From Ignavibacteria bacterium (GTDB taxonomy: Bacteria; Bacteroidota; Ignavibacteria; Kapaibacteriales; UBA961), in the NCBI GenBank assembly GCA_016873735.1, contig VGWD01000017.1, positions 1 to 49,140 on the forward strand: DNA of 49,140 nt, written 5' to 3'. Shown piece after piece: positions 18,274 through 27,529 of the stretch (position 1 is the first letter of the stretch; each line of letters starts with the position of its first letter). Under the pieces are notes generated by a model that had not been told where the DNA came from, made no database searches, and saw only the letters and a list, made by a program, of their open reading frames with translations. The translations under genes were made by a program, and so were the position numbers.

Positions 18274-19821
18274 ATGGCCAACAACAATCAAATTTCAGGT
18301 AAACCAAAAACCCTAAAAGTTTTAGCATCAAACATAATCAACTCCATTCGCAATAATCAAGGGGAGAGTTTATCGGATATTGTATTAGAGTTGCAGCAAT
18401 TGAGTGAAGCTCCTGAGCAGGTGGTTGATACGATGGTTGAATTTATTATCACATACCAAAATAGAAAATCATATTCTCCCGAAGAAATGAAGAATAGAAT
18501 TTACAGACAATGTGCTGTATTTTCGAAACATAAACTCTATGAATTGAAGGCAAGGGCAACGCTGCTTCTTGGAAGCCACTATTTGGCTACGTACAAACAT
18601 TTTGCTGAATCTTTGCGAGAACTCATTGCTGTAGAATTGATCGCTCAAAAACATCTTGGAAACAATAACATGATTCTTTGTGAAGCATTATTCACAAAAG
18701 GATCAATCTATCTTTTTCAAGGAAATTATGAAGAATCGACAAAAGCCATTGAACAGGCACAATCGCTCGGAATATTTTCTACCGCCAGTCATGAATTGCA
18801 ATTTAAGTCACATGTCAATCTTGCCAGAAATTTTTCATTGACTCAAAATGTAGAAAAAATGAAATTTCATTTGGAGAAGGCGGAACAAAGTTATGTTCAT
18901 TATCAGAGTGTATATGACAAAGCAGCTTTATACATCAGAAGAGCCGATCTCTTAAAATATGAACAGGATTGGGAAGGGGCATTTCAAGCTTTGATAGAAG
19001 GATTAAATTTTTATAAATCCACCCAATTCAAATTGAGAGTTACAGAATTTTTAATGGAAATAGGGAATTTGTTGAGTTCAGAAGATTATCCCCAAAAGAG
19101 TTTTGATTCATCCATGCAATACTTTGAGCAAGCATTGGAGATTTCGCGGGAATTGAAGATTGAACGTTTGGAGGCAAAGATTGTGCAAGACATCTGGAAA
19201 ACCGCATATGCAAATAAAGAATGGAAACTATGTGCAGAAAAACTGATTGAGTTTAACAATATATTGGAGAATATAAACCAAGAGGAATTGGCAATTCACA
19301 TAAAAAAGCTCGAACAATTTGAAAGAGAGGAGCAATTGAAGTTATTGTCAGTGGGAAAGCCCTCGTATAATATCGATATGATTGATGAAGTAGTTAAGCT
19401 TAGAGAAGAAAATGAATCTTTGAAGAAAAAGAATACGAACTTCCAAAAAATTCTGGCTGAATTGGATTCTGTGGTTGGCAAATTATCCAATACAAGTAAA
19501 GTTCGTCAAAGCACGGTTGAAGAACTCGTTAATATCACAAGGAAAAGCAAGCGAGACATTTCCACTCTTGATGCATACCTTGCCGATTGTGAAGAATTGC
19601 ATCCTGGATTTTCCAGAACAATGGTAACGTTGATACCATCAATAACACAAATGCAAATGAAGGTGGCAAAGCTTATTCGCATCGGATTGAACACCCAATC
19701 GATAGCTAGTGTCTGCGGTGTCACAATCAAGAGTATCGAAAATCATCGCATGAATTTGAGAAAAAAGGGTAAACTCAATCAAGAACAATCCCTTGCAGCC
19801 TATATCATGGCCCTGAAATAA
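18274..19821 (+). CDS. TPR, coiled-coil and LuxR-type helix-turn-helix regulator
   Basis: A 515-aa soluble protein. Residues about 75-330 are helical TPR-like repeats (for example FTKGSIYLFQGNYEESTKAIEQA and IRRADLLKYEQDWEGAFQAL). A coiled coil follows at about 370-420 (VKLREENESLKKKNTNFQKIL). The end (about 440-515) is a LuxR/GerE-type helix-turn-helix (HPGFSRTMVTLIPSITQMQMKVAKLI, then GLNTQSIASVCGVTIKSIENHRMNLRKK in part). This architecture is common among Bacteroidota regulators that sense through the TPR part. No receiver or kinase domain and no transmembrane segment are seen. GGGTGAT lies just before ATG 18274. Targets and signal are unknown. Confidence 0.8.
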   Translation: MANNNQISGKPKTLKVLASNIINSIRNNQGESLSDIVLELQQLSEAPEQVVDTMVEFIITYQNRKSYSPEEMKNRIYRQCAVFSKHKLYELKARATLLLGSHYLATYKHFAESLRELIAVELIAQKHLGNNNMILCEALFTKGSIYLFQGNYEESTKAIEQAQSLGIFSTASHELQFKSHVNLARNFSLTQNVEKMKFHLEKAEQSYVHYQSVYDKAALYIRRADLLKYEQDWEGAFQALIEGLNFYKSTQFKLRVTEFLMEIGNLLSSEDYPQKSFDSSMQYFEQALEISRELKIERLEAKIVQDIWKTAYANKEWKLCAEKLIEFNNILENINQEELAIHIKKLEQFEREEQLKLLSVGKPSYNIDMIDEVVKLREENESLKKKNTNFQKILAELDSVVGKLSNTSKVRQSTVEELVNITRKSKRDISTLDAYLADCEELHPGFSRTMVTLIPSITQMQMKVAKLIRIGLNTQSIASVCGVTIKSIENHRMNLRKKGKLNQEQSLAAYIMALK

Positions 19822-19973
19822 AATTTTACACTTAAAAAAATATGGGGTTTTTATAGGGTATTATGCGAGATTAATCCCTGTAAATTGCCATTCAATCACA
19901 GTGGTTCGGAATAGGGTGATATTCTGTATCTAGGGATGATTAGTTACATTGGCTTTCAGGGGTCAGGATACTG

Positions 19974-20006
19974 GCAACAGCTCTCAACGTTATTGAGGGC
20001 TGTTGC
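19974..20006 (+). terminator. Hairpin, probable terminator after the TPR-LuxR regulator
   Basis: A 14-bp stem (one G-T wobble) with loop CGTTA, about 150 bp past the stop codon. It is followed by TATATTT rather than a clean T run. The 150 bp in between hold no visible gene. Confidence 0.6.
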
Positions 20007-20029
20007 TATATTTGGCGGGTGCAAAAGAA

Positions 20030-20052
20030 AAAGCCAATCAATGATTGGCTTT
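20030..20052 (-). terminator. Terminator of tRNA-Val
   Basis: Palindrome with arms AAAGCCAATCA and TGATTGGCTTT around one A, 2 bp beyond the 3' end of the tRNA on the minus strand and followed there by a T-rich tract. It is built like the atpC terminator at 8178-8200. Confidence 0.85.
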
Positions 20053-20054
20053 CG

Positions 20055-20128
<74 letters not shown>

Positions 20129-20306
20129 AAATAGAAGGGCAAAAATACTCACTCTGCATGAAATCAGAAAGTGTTGATGAAAAAAGCAATGGGTATCTGC
20201 ATTAAGCCGGTAAATTGTCCCCAATCCCCTCATGATAAGCGCCTCCTTTCGTATATTTGCAAGCCAAATGTTCCATTCTATGGAATGAGTTCATTCGGTA
20301 TAAACC

Positions 20307-22481
20307 ATGACATCGATCATTACTTGTTCCACTTTTCAGACTTATTGTATGACAGTTGGATTGATACTTGCATTGGGCTCTTTGGCCCTTATCGTTGCTC
20401 TTTTTTATTCACGCAGAGTGAATGCAATTTCCATTGACACAGGTGCTTCATCTCCTGAAGAGGTGGCAAAATTGACAGAAATATCTTCCGCAATCGCGGA
20501 AGGTGCGATGGCTTTTCTCAAAAGAGAATATCGCATTTTGTCTTTATTCATGGGTCTTTTTGCCGTTATCATCGTCTTTACGGTTAATGATGACCATGCC
20601 GGCATTCCACTCGGTTTATGGTCGGCAATTTGTTTTTTGATTGGTGCCGGCACCTCGGTTGCCTCCGGATACATTGGAATGAAGATTGCAACCAAAGGAA
20701 ATGTTCGTACTGCTGCTGCAGCAAGAATTTCTTTGCAAAAATCCTTCCATATAGCATTTGAATCAGGAGCTGTCATGGGTTTTGGTTTGACAGGTCTTGC
20801 TGTTGTTGGATTGATGCTTGTCTATTTGGGACTGATAACATTACATCCTTCAGTTGATCAACATTTCATCATGGAAGTTCTTTCCGGTTTTGCATTGGGT
20901 GGATCTTCCGTTGCTTTGTTTGGTCGTGTGGGTGGTGGTATTTATACCAAAGCAGCAGATGTGGGTGCAGACCTTGTTGGTAAAGTGGAAGCAGGCATCC
21001 CTGAGGATGATCCAAGAAATCCGGCAGTTATTGCTGATAATGTTGGTGACAATGTTGGAGATATCGCAGGTATGGGTGCGGATTTGTTTGGTTCAGTTGC
21101 TGAGTCGACCTGTGCTGCAATGGTAATCGGTGCTGCATCATTTGTAATACTGGAGGGTGAAGCTAAAACATCGGCTTTGCTTTTCCCATTGTTCGTAAGT
21201 GGTGTAGGAATCTTGGCCAGTTTGATTTCACTGTTTTTCGTAAGCCCAAAATCAGAAGAAAAAGTTGAATCTTCACTCAAGAATGCCTTAATCATTTCAA
21301 CGATTTTAATGCTGATTGCTTTGTATCCTTTCACGATGAACATGCTCCCCGGAGAGTTCATGCTTAGTAATCGCATGCATACAAATATGGGTGTGTTCAT
21401 TACGCTTGCGGCAGGTTTGATTGCAGGTCTTGCAATTGGCTTAATCACCGAATATTACACTTCACACAGATATTCACCCGTGAGAGAAGTTGCTGATGCA
21501 TCGCAAACCGGTGCAGCGACAAACATCATTTATGGTTTATCACTCGGTTACAATTCTTCCGTGCTTCCAATGTTGATCATGGCAGTCACGGTGGTCATCG
21601 GATTTTCATTTGCCGGCATGTATGGCATTGCAATGTCTGCAATCGGCATGCTTGGCACAATCGCAGTTGGATTGACAATTGATGCCTATGGACCGGTATC
21701 AGACAATGCAGGTGGAATCGCGGAAATGGCAGAAATGGGCAAAGATATTCGTAAGCGTACAGATGCCTTGGATGCAGCCGGAAATACCACGGCTGCCATC
21801 GGGAAAGGTTTTGCCATTGGCTCTGCGGCATTGACTTCACTTGCTTTGACTGCGGCATTTTTGACCAGAGCGCAATTGCCTACCATCAATATGCTGGATC
21901 CAATCGTCATGGCCGGACTCTTCGTGGGAGCTGCTTTGCCATTTGCATTTTCTGCAATGACAATGCGCTCTGTTGGTAAAGCAGCATTCAGTATGATCGA
22001 AGAGGTGCGTCGCCAATTCAGAACCATTCCGGGTCTATTGGAAGGAAAGGCAAGAGCAGAATATGGAACTTGCGTGGACATCTCAACCAAAGCCTCCTTG
22101 CAGGAAATGATTGCACCTGGACTTCTCGTTATTCTCACACCACTACTTGCCGGTTGGTTATTCGGTGTACACATGGTTGCCGGACTATTGATCGGTGCAC
22201 TGATTGTAGGTGTGATGTTGGCTATTTCAATGGCAAATTCCGGTGGCGCTTGGGACAATGCAAAGAAATACATCGAAACAGGTCAATTGGGTGGTAAAGG
22301 TTCAGATACCCATAAGGCAGCAGTTGTAGGTGATACCGTAGGCGATCCATTTAAGGATACATCCGGACCATCTTTGAATATTCTTATCAAATTGATGGCT
22401 ATCATTTCATTGGTGTTTGTTCCGTTTTTCATAGAAAAAGGCGGTATTTTGTTGTCAATCTTCGGACTCGGACAACGCTGA
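20307..22481 (+). CDS. hppA: Membrane-bound K+-dependent proton-pumping pyrophosphatase
   Basis: Hydrolyses pyrophosphate and pumps ions across the inner membrane. The 724-aa protein has about 16 membrane helices and the signature acidic loops [40 protein letters not shown] and [17 protein letters not shown]. The [18 protein letters not shown] segment has Ala where K+-independent enzymes have Lys, which points to the K+-dependent class. In the ion-gate helix the sequence is [15 protein letters not shown], with Gly where Na+-pumping enzymes have Glu and a Glu four residues later, as in plant H+-pumps. Proton transport is therefore inferred. ATG 20349 is a possible alternative start; no ribosome binding site decides. 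Confidence 0.95.
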   Translation: MTSIITCSTFQTYCMTVGLILALGSLALIVALFYSRRVNAISIDTGASSPEEVAKLTEISSAIAEGAMAFLKREYRILSLFMGLFAVIIVFTVNDDHAGIPLGLWSAICFLIGAGTSVASGYIGMKIATKGNVRTAAAARISLQKSFHIAFESGAVMGFGLTGLAVVGLMLVYLGLITLHPSVDQHFIMEVLSGFALGGSSVALFGRVGGGIYTKAADVGADLVGKVEAGIPEDDPRNPAVIADNVGDNVGDIAGMGADLFGSVAESTCAAMVIGAASFVILEGEAKTSALLFPLFVSGVGILASLISLFFVSPKSEEKVESSLKNALIISTILMLIALYPFTMNMLPGEFMLSNRMHTNMGVFITLAAGLIAGLAIGLITEYYTSHRYSPVREVADASQTGAATNIIYGLSLGYNSSVLPMLIMAVTVVIGFSFAGMYGIAMSAIGMLGTIAVGLTIDAYGPVSDNAGGIAEMAEMGKDIRKRTDALDAAGNTTAAIGKGFAIGSAALTSLALTAAFLTRAQLPTINMLDPIVMAGLFVGAALPFAFSAMTMRSVGKAAFSMIEEVRRQFRTIPGLLEGKARAEYGTCVDISTKASLQEMIAPGLLVILTPLLAGWLFGVHMVAGLLIGALIVGVMLAISMANSGGAWDNAKKYIETGQLGGKGSDTHKAAVVGDTVGDPFKDTSGPSLNILIKLMAIISLVFVPFFIEKGGILLSIFGLGQR

Positions 22482-22508
22482 TACAATAAGACATACGTAA
22501 AATCGTGT

Positions 22509-22549
22509 ATCGCCGCCCTCAAAGTAATCATTTATTTGTCGGCGGCGAT
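22509..22549 (+). terminator. Hairpin after the pyrophosphatase gene
   Basis: Nine-base-pair GC-rich stem ATCGCCGCC/GGCGGCGAT with a 23-nt loop, 28 bp past the stop codon. Only a T- and G-mixed tract follows, so the terminator call is moderate. Confidence 0.55.
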
Positions 22550-22657
22550 TGTTGTTCATGCTTCATACCCCAATGCATGAAACTCATTGCATCAATCTTG
22601 GGACCCTTGCAATCAATCCATTCGGGGATATTATTCACTAACTATTAGAGGTTATCA

Positions 22658-24034
22658 ATGGATATCTCTCACGTATTTCTGTTCATGTTGCTCATTATGA
22701 GCGCTTTTTCATTATGGTTTTCATATCGAACATCTAAAGGTTCTTCGAATCCCGATAATGATAAACTTATTAAGCTAGATGCAGACATTTCGCGCATGGA
22801 TCCACTGATTCGCGAGGAATTTTCTCGTAATCGTGAAGAAAATTTGCGTGCATTGCGCGAATCGCGCGAAGAGCAGGAAAATGCTTTGTCAAAATTCGAA
22901 CGACGTTTTTCAGACAGTGTAAAAGATTTAACTGAAATGCATCGCGTAAAATTTGATGATCTTGTACAGAAACAAGAACAAATTCGGAAAAACACTGATG
23001 ATAAATTGGGCGAAATTCGCTTGACTGTCGAGGCCAAGCTCAGAACATTGCAAGAAGACAATGCAAAGCAACTCGATGAAATGCGAAAAACCGTTGATGA
23101 AAAATTGCAAGAAGGTTTGGAGAAAAGGTTTAATGAGTCATTCAATCTGATTAGCGAAAGACTAGAGCAAGTCCATAAAGGATTGGGTGAAATGCAGCAT
23201 CTGGCCAATGGAGTCGGAGATCTGAAGAAGGTATTGAGCAATGTGAAAACCAGAGGAATTTTTGGTGAAGTGCAATTGCGAAATCTTCTTGAGGAATTCT
23301 TGACAAAATCACAATACGACGAAAATATTCCCGTGAAAAAAGATTCGCAAGAACGAGTCGAATTCGTCGTGAAGGTGCCAAACAGAGATGAATCAGGCAA
23401 TGATGTGATGATACCAATCGATTCAAAGTTTCCCATCGAAGTGTATGAGCGATTGATGGAAGCATATAATTCCGTTGGTTCAATCACGCAAAAAGAATTG
23501 GACGCTGCAAAAAAAGCTTTTGTAGATGTGGTGAAGGAAAATGCAAAGACGATATCCTCGAAATATCTCAATCCACCGATAACCACGGATTTTGTCATCA
23601 TGTTTGTTCCTACAGAAGGATTATATGCCGAAATCTTGAATCAACCGGGTATATCTGATACTCTTCGAAAAGATTATCAAGTGGTTGTCACCGGGCCTAC
23701 AACGCTTGTTGCATATTTGAGTACACTTCAATTGGCTTTCAGACATTTGGCGATTGAACGTCGCTCAAGTGAAGTGTGGCAATTGCTTGGTGCAGTAAAA
23801 AATGAATTCGGAAAATTCGGCAATGTGCTCGATGCCACTCGTCGCAAATTGGAATCAGCTGCAAATGAGATCGAAAAAGCCGGTGTTCGCTCTCGTGCAA
23901 TCGAAAAAAAACTCAGAGATGTGCAGGAATTACCCGCTTCTGAAACCAAAGGCATATTGGAATTACCTGCTTTTGCCGAAACCGATGAACCGATCGAAGA
24001 TGCAGATACAGACTTCATGGAAGAAGCTGAGTGA
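22658..24034 (+). CDS. rmuC: RmuC-family protein
   Basis: RmuC proteins limit recombination at inverted repeats in E. coli and carry a nuclease-like fold. The 458-aa protein has one N-terminal membrane helix (about 4-22), a long coiled coil (about 40-180) rich in Glu, Arg and Lys, and the RmuC domain (about 190-400). That domain contains KTRGIFGEVQLRNLLEEFL, the conserved IPIDSKFPIEVYERL, DFVIMFVPTEGLYAEIL and VVTGPTTLVAYLSTLQLAFR. AGAGG precedes ATG 22658. A terminator lies just past the stop. Molecular activity is not proven in the family. Confidence 0.93.
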   Translation: MDISHVFLFMLLIMSAFSLWFSYRTSKGSSNPDNDKLIKLDADISRMDPLIREEFSRNREENLRALRESREEQENALSKFERRFSDSVKDLTEMHRVKFDDLVQKQEQIRKNTDDKLGEIRLTVEAKLRTLQEDNAKQLDEMRKTVDEKLQEGLEKRFNESFNLISERLEQVHKGLGEMQHLANGVGDLKKVLSNVKTRGIFGEVQLRNLLEEFLTKSQYDENIPVKKDSQERVEFVVKVPNRDESGNDVMIPIDSKFPIEVYERLMEAYNSVGSITQKELDAAKKAFVDVVKENAKTISSKYLNPPITTDFVIMFVPTEGLYAEILNQPGISDTLRKDYQVVVTGPTTLVAYLSTLQLAFRHLAIERRSSEVWQLLGAVKNEFGKFGNVLDATRRKLESAANEIEKAGVRSRAIEKKLRDVQELPASETKGILELPAFAETDEPIEDADTDFMEEAE

Positions 24035-24050
24035 ATTAAATGAAAAAAGT

Positions 24051-24080
24051 TGGCGAGACTAAGGACTCGCCATTGTTTTT
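24051..24080 (+). terminator. Terminator after rmuC
   Basis: Seven-base-pair stem TGGCGAG/CTCGCCA with an 8-nt loop followed by TTGTTTTT. It lies inside the upstream extension of the next reading frame, which argues that the next gene starts only at 24139. Confidence 0.8.
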
Positions 24081-24138
24081 AACGCTGATTTTCTCTTTCA
24101 ATCTGCGTATCTTGCACTCCCTTAAATCAAACCTGACA

Positions 24139-26262
24139 ATGGAACAACAGAATATTACCATACATCGAGCAAAAACACTCGACTTGCTACACTCTTCTGC
24201 TGAACGGCTGAAGAAAAAGCATGGGTCTGTGATTTTTGTTTCCGGTGAAACAGGTTTCGGAAAAACAACTGCATTGCGTATTTTCGAGCAAGACATGCAA
24301 TTGCAAGACAAAGCACTTGTTTCCATGGCTTCTTGCCAAGCTCCGGTTGGCACAATGCAAGTAGGGATGTTGCAACCTCTCGGGCCTTTTCTTCGATTGA
24401 TCGAAGAATTGAAATCCGGTGAAAAGGTTATGACACCCAAAAGGAAACTTGCAATCAATATTGGTATGACATTACTGACATCCGTTCCATATTTTGGTGA
24501 CCTTGTCGATGCAGTCAAAGAAATAAATCGTGATGTTCAGTTGTATAAAAATGAAAAAGAGAAAGCAGAAAGGAAGAATGATGTCAAAGTAGAGAAGAAA
24601 GATCTCTATCTCGAATTTTACAAAACCCTTGAACAATGGGCTGCAAAAAATCCTCTAATCCTCATTCTTGATGATATGCATTGGTGCGATGCTGAATCAG
24701 CTTTGCTGATTGAAAAACTTGCTGAAAATATTTCGAAACTGCCTATCATGTTGGTGATTGCTTACAGAAAAAGCGTCGCTGAGGAAGTACTTTCTCCCTT
24801 GTTAAGCGTATTGAGAACAATCAAGGAAGATGGTGCTGCATATCGCTTCTGTGAAATGGAAGCTTTCACCACAGACGAAGTGCATGAATTATGCATTAGA
24901 ATGTTGCATGGATATTCCGGAAATAAAGAATTCGAATCTATATTATATGGCAAGACTTCGGGCATACCAAGTGTTGTTTCCGAATATGTGCGCTATTTTG
25001 CCAAAGTAACACCATTCAAGGATGATGGTTCCGTAAAAGAGGAATTCATCAGAGGCGATCTCCTCCCATCCAGTGTTCATGCGGCCTTTTCAAAATTGAT
25101 TGAAAACCTCAACGAAGATGAAGTGATGCTGCTTTCATTGTGTGCGGCAGAGGGAATCGAAAGTAGTGCATTCATCATTTCAAAGTTGCTGAATACTGAT
25201 ATTGTCACGGCAATACGAAGAATAAAAAGAGTACAGTCAAAAACAGGTGTATTGAGAAGTCTTGGACCACATGATAGATATGGAATCAAGACAACACTCT
25301 TTGAATTTACACAGACATTTTATCGCGAATACTTCGAACGCTCGCTTGAATTTGAAGAGAAAACAGCAATACACTCACAAATGATGCATGTGCTGAAAGA
25401 ACAAGCGGAAGGATTGGATGAAGTGCAGCGTTCACAAATCACGCCGTATATCGTTGCGCATGCAAATGGTGCAGGCGAACATGATATTATTCAGAATGGC
25501 TTGCTTGAGATTGCACAAACTTCACATAATTTATTGATGCCGAATATCAGTGGTTTTGCTTTGCAGCAATATGATTCGAATATTCGAAAACTCACCATGT
25601 CGGGAGAAGAAGAGCCAATTGATCAATCACTTCAACGAACGAGAATAGGTGCTGAATTGAGAGAAGAATTCGGCATGAATGTTCCGACTCTACAACAAGC
25701 CGAATTACTTGAGAAGATTAGTGAAGATGGTAGTGAAGAGCAATTGCATGATTCAGTAAAACCTGATTCAGTTGCAATGGAAAGAGAAATGATCGCTGCT
25801 TGTGATGAAGCATTATATGATCATGCATTGAAGATTGGAAATGAATTTCTTGGTCTGCATGCTGGCTCAATTCCCAAAAGAGATGAAGCCATGCTGTCAT
25901 TACTGATGGCCAGAATTTCACTTATCATTGGCGACACCGACAAAGCATTTATTTTTTTGAAAGACACCAACCAATTGTCGCAAAAAATCAATGATCCAAT
26001 AATCTCTTGCTTATTGGATAATGCCTATGCAACATATCACATGTCCGTCAATGATGCATTGCCGGCATGGAAACATCTGCAAACAGCCGCTAAATGCAGC
26101 GTTGATCTTGGAAAAGAATATCAATTGCTTACAATTGCCAATATCGCTCATCTGCTGTCCGATACAAGGAAATCTGAATCCAATAAGTATAAAAAAGCAG
26201 CCAAAACACTTGCAAAAGCACTCAATATGCCCTCGCTATCACAAGTGATTTCCTCCCTGTAA
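24139..26262 (+). CDS. AAA/STAND-type ATPase with helical C-terminal region
   Basis: A 707-aa protein of unknown role. An N-terminal NTPase has Walker A SGETGFGKTTAL (about residue 35) and Walker B PLILILDDMHWCDAES (about 173), as in the AAA_16 ATPases of LuxR/MalT-like regulators and signalling STAND proteins. An unusual charged insert (KNEKEKAERKNDVKVEKK, about 135-153) separates the two. The remainder is helical, with TPR-like repeats in the last 150 residues (for example LLMARISLIIGDTDKAFIFL). No DNA-binding, cyclase, protease or kinase domain is seen. The frame is open from 24040, but the rmuC terminator lies in that part, so ATG 24139 is chosen. It is a single gene between rmuC and the mraZ control region. 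Confidence 0.75.
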   Translation: MEQQNITIHRAKTLDLLHSSAERLKKKHGSVIFVSGETGFGKTTALRIFEQDMQLQDKALVSMASCQAPVGTMQVGMLQPLGPFLRLIEELKSGEKVMTPKRKLAINIGMTLLTSVPYFGDLVDAVKEINRDVQLYKNEKEKAERKNDVKVEKKDLYLEFYKTLEQWAAKNPLILILDDMHWCDAESALLIEKLAENISKLPIMLVIAYRKSVAEEVLSPLLSVLRTIKEDGAAYRFCEMEAFTTDEVHELCIRMLHGYSGNKEFESILYGKTSGIPSVVSEYVRYFAKVTPFKDDGSVKEEFIRGDLLPSSVHAAFSKLIENLNEDEVMLLSLCAAEGIESSAFIISKLLNTDIVTAIRRIKRVQSKTGVLRSLGPHDRYGIKTTLFEFTQTFYREYFERSLEFEEKTAIHSQMMHVLKEQAEGLDEVQRSQITPYIVAHANGAGEHDIIQNGLLEIAQTSHNLLMPNISGFALQQYDSNIRKLTMSGEEEPIDQSLQRTRIGAELREEFGMNVPTLQQAELLEKISEDGSEEQLHDSVKPDSVAMEREMIAACDEALYDHALKIGNEFLGLHAGSIPKRDEAMLSLLMARISLIIGDTDKAFIFLKDTNQLSQKINDPIISCLLDNAYATYHMSVNDALPAWKHLQTAAKCSVDLGKEYQLLTIANIAHLLSDTRKSESNKYKKAAKTLAKALNMPSLSQVISSL

Positions 26263-26440
26263 ACCCTTATATCATTACAATCAACATTTGGTCAATCTTG
26301 CACATAGCAGAATGATCGGAACTTTCTATTTTCAATAAAGGCGTATAATTCAATTTATCGCCATGATTCTTTTTATTTGGGAAAATTGGTTGACATAATA
26401 TCTTTATCGTTGCACATTCCGTAAAACTTTTGTTTTTTTG

Positions 26441-26446
26441 TATAAT
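26441..26446 (+). promoter_or_regulatory. Possible -10 box of a distal mraZ promoter
   Basis: Exact TATAAT, 4 bp upstream of the distal GTGGG pair, so a repressor on the pair would cover the expected transcript start. No -35 at 17 bp is seen; the FCB-type TTTG-N19-TAnnTTTG pattern is also absent. Confidence 0.35.
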
Positions 26447-26450
26447 CTTA

Positions 26451-26465
26451 GTGGGAGAAAGTGGG
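26451..26465 (+). promoter_or_regulatory. Distal MraZ-type operator
   Basis: GTGGG at 26451 and 26461, exactly 10 bp apart. MraZ is known to bind direct TGGGN repeats separated by 5 bp in front of its own gene, and these repeats match that pattern. It lies 609 bp from the mraZ start. Confidence 0.6.
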
Positions 26466-26883
26466 GGATGTTTGAAATGTTCAGTACAATCGCATGATCA
26501 TGGAGGGAAGCCATGTTCTTGCGTATAGCCGGAATTCCTTGATTTAAGGCATGCAGCAGCCATGAGGAAGTTCCTTGGGATTACATTCTGGTCAACTGGA
26601 AGTCGATATACACTGAACAAAAAGCATCCCCTTTCCCATGTTCATGCCCAATACCCCTCCTTTGCAATTCTTTCTAAACGCATCTAAGTATCAACAACGC
26701 ATAGACTTAAGTGTATGTATTGCTTTTGAATTCCTTCGCGCATTTCACTAAAAAATAACGGCATCAAAATTCAAGGATAATTCATCACTGATTGATGAAG
26801 TGTAAGAAAAACAGAAAAACATGGCATTTCAGCAAAAAACTATTGGTGATGTCCTATTGATTCGTGAGTTTTGTGTGAAAATT

Positions 26884-26898
26884 GTGGGTGAAAGTGGG
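26884..26898 (+). promoter_or_regulatory. Proximal MraZ-type operator 1
   Basis: GTGGG at 26884 and 26894, 10 bp apart, inside a segment almost the same as the distal block. The AAAGTGGGG part also resembles the AAAGTG[T/G] repeats described for MraZ of Mollicutes. Confidence 0.65.
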
Positions 26899-26923
26899 GA
26901 ATGTTTTTCAGTAAGAGCTATTT

Positions 26924-26938
26924 GTGGGAGAATGTGTG
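26924..26938 (+). promoter_or_regulatory. Proximal MraZ-type operator 2
   Basis: GTGGG at 26924 and GTGTG at 26934, 10 bp apart. The first repeat is 30 bp (three helical turns) from the last repeat of operator 1, so all four repeats face the same side of the helix. Confidence 0.55.
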
Positions 26939-27073
26939 GAGAAGACATATTCTCTTTGCATTACAGACACTTGCAGGCATGCAGCGATTGAGAGAGCCGA
27001 TAAAAGTGTGTAGTGTTCAGCTCCTGTTTACATTCAACTCGGATCACCGCTATTCACAAACTTGAATGGTGAC

Positions 27074-27529
27074 ATGGCTTTTTACAAAGGACAAGAAACA
27101 TATTCAGTCGATTCAAAAGGTCGAGTGAATATACCCGCAAAGATGCGCAGGGCTTTGTCTCCGGAGGCACTCAATACTTTTGTGCTGACCAGGGGCTCTG
27201 ATCGTTGCGTTGCGGCTTATCCTTTGGATGAATGGCGCAGATATGAACTTGAATATGCTAAGCTCAATCAATATGATGAACAAAGCAGATTTTTCCTGCG
27301 CACAGTGTTAGCATGGAGTGAAGAAGTGGAGCTTGATGCTCAGCAGCGCATCATTGTTCCGAGGAAATATTTGGACTTTGCCGGGATAGACGGAAAAGTT
27401 GTCATTGTGGGAATGATAGATCATATCGAATTGTGGCAACCGGAAGAATTTGATGTATACCTTGGTAAGTTTGAATCAAGTTATGAGCAAGTTGCTTCGC
27501 AGGTGATGCAGCGTCCGAATGGGCAATAA
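27074..27529 (+). CDS. mraZ: Transcriptional regulator MraZ
   Basis: MraZ is the autoregulatory repressor of the division and cell-wall cluster. The 151-aa protein has the two SpoVT/AbrB-type halves: YSVDSKGRVNIPAKMRRAL near the N-terminus and VELDAQQRIIVPRKYLDFAG near residue 85. A TTG at 27062 would add four residues; ATG 27074 gives the usual start MAFYKGQETYSVD. rsmH overlaps its end by 11 nt. Three pairs of MraZ-type operators precede the gene. Confidence 0.95.
   Translation: MAFYKGQETYSVDSKGRVNIPAKMRRALSPEALNTFVLTRGSDRCVAAYPLDEWRRYELEYAKLNQYDEQSRFFLRTVLAWSEEVELDAQQRIIVPRKYLDFAGIDGKVVIVGMIDHIELWQPEEFDVYLGKFESSYEQVASQVMQRPNGQ

Larger units (their letters stand above)
26263..27073. promoter_or_regulatory. 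811-bp control region upstream of mraZ
   Basis: No reading frame of note lies here. The region carries three pairs of GTGGG-type repeats with 10-bp periodicity (26451/26461, 26884/26894, 26924/26934). The first two pairs sit in a duplicated block of about 30 bp, copies near 26451 and 26884. A TATAAT at 26441-26446 ends 4 bp before the distal pair, and a TTGACA occurs at 26390. A small hairpin lies at 26781-26799. Between the two operator blocks (26490-26860) I see nothing coding or clearly structured. Confidence 0.6.

Noticed and set aside
22669-23601. 310-codon minus-strand frame inside rmuC
   Set aside because: It mirrors the rmuC coding frame and is Ser/Phe/Arg-rich, typical of an antisense shadow. 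rmuC has clear family motifs.
24040-24138. N-terminal extension of the AAA ATPase
   Set aside because: It overlaps the rmuC terminator, and the family-like start is at 24139.
26490-26860. Possible small gene or RNA between the MraZ operator blocks
   Set aside because: No frame over 60 codons and only one weak hairpin (26781-26799). Nothing supports a gene.
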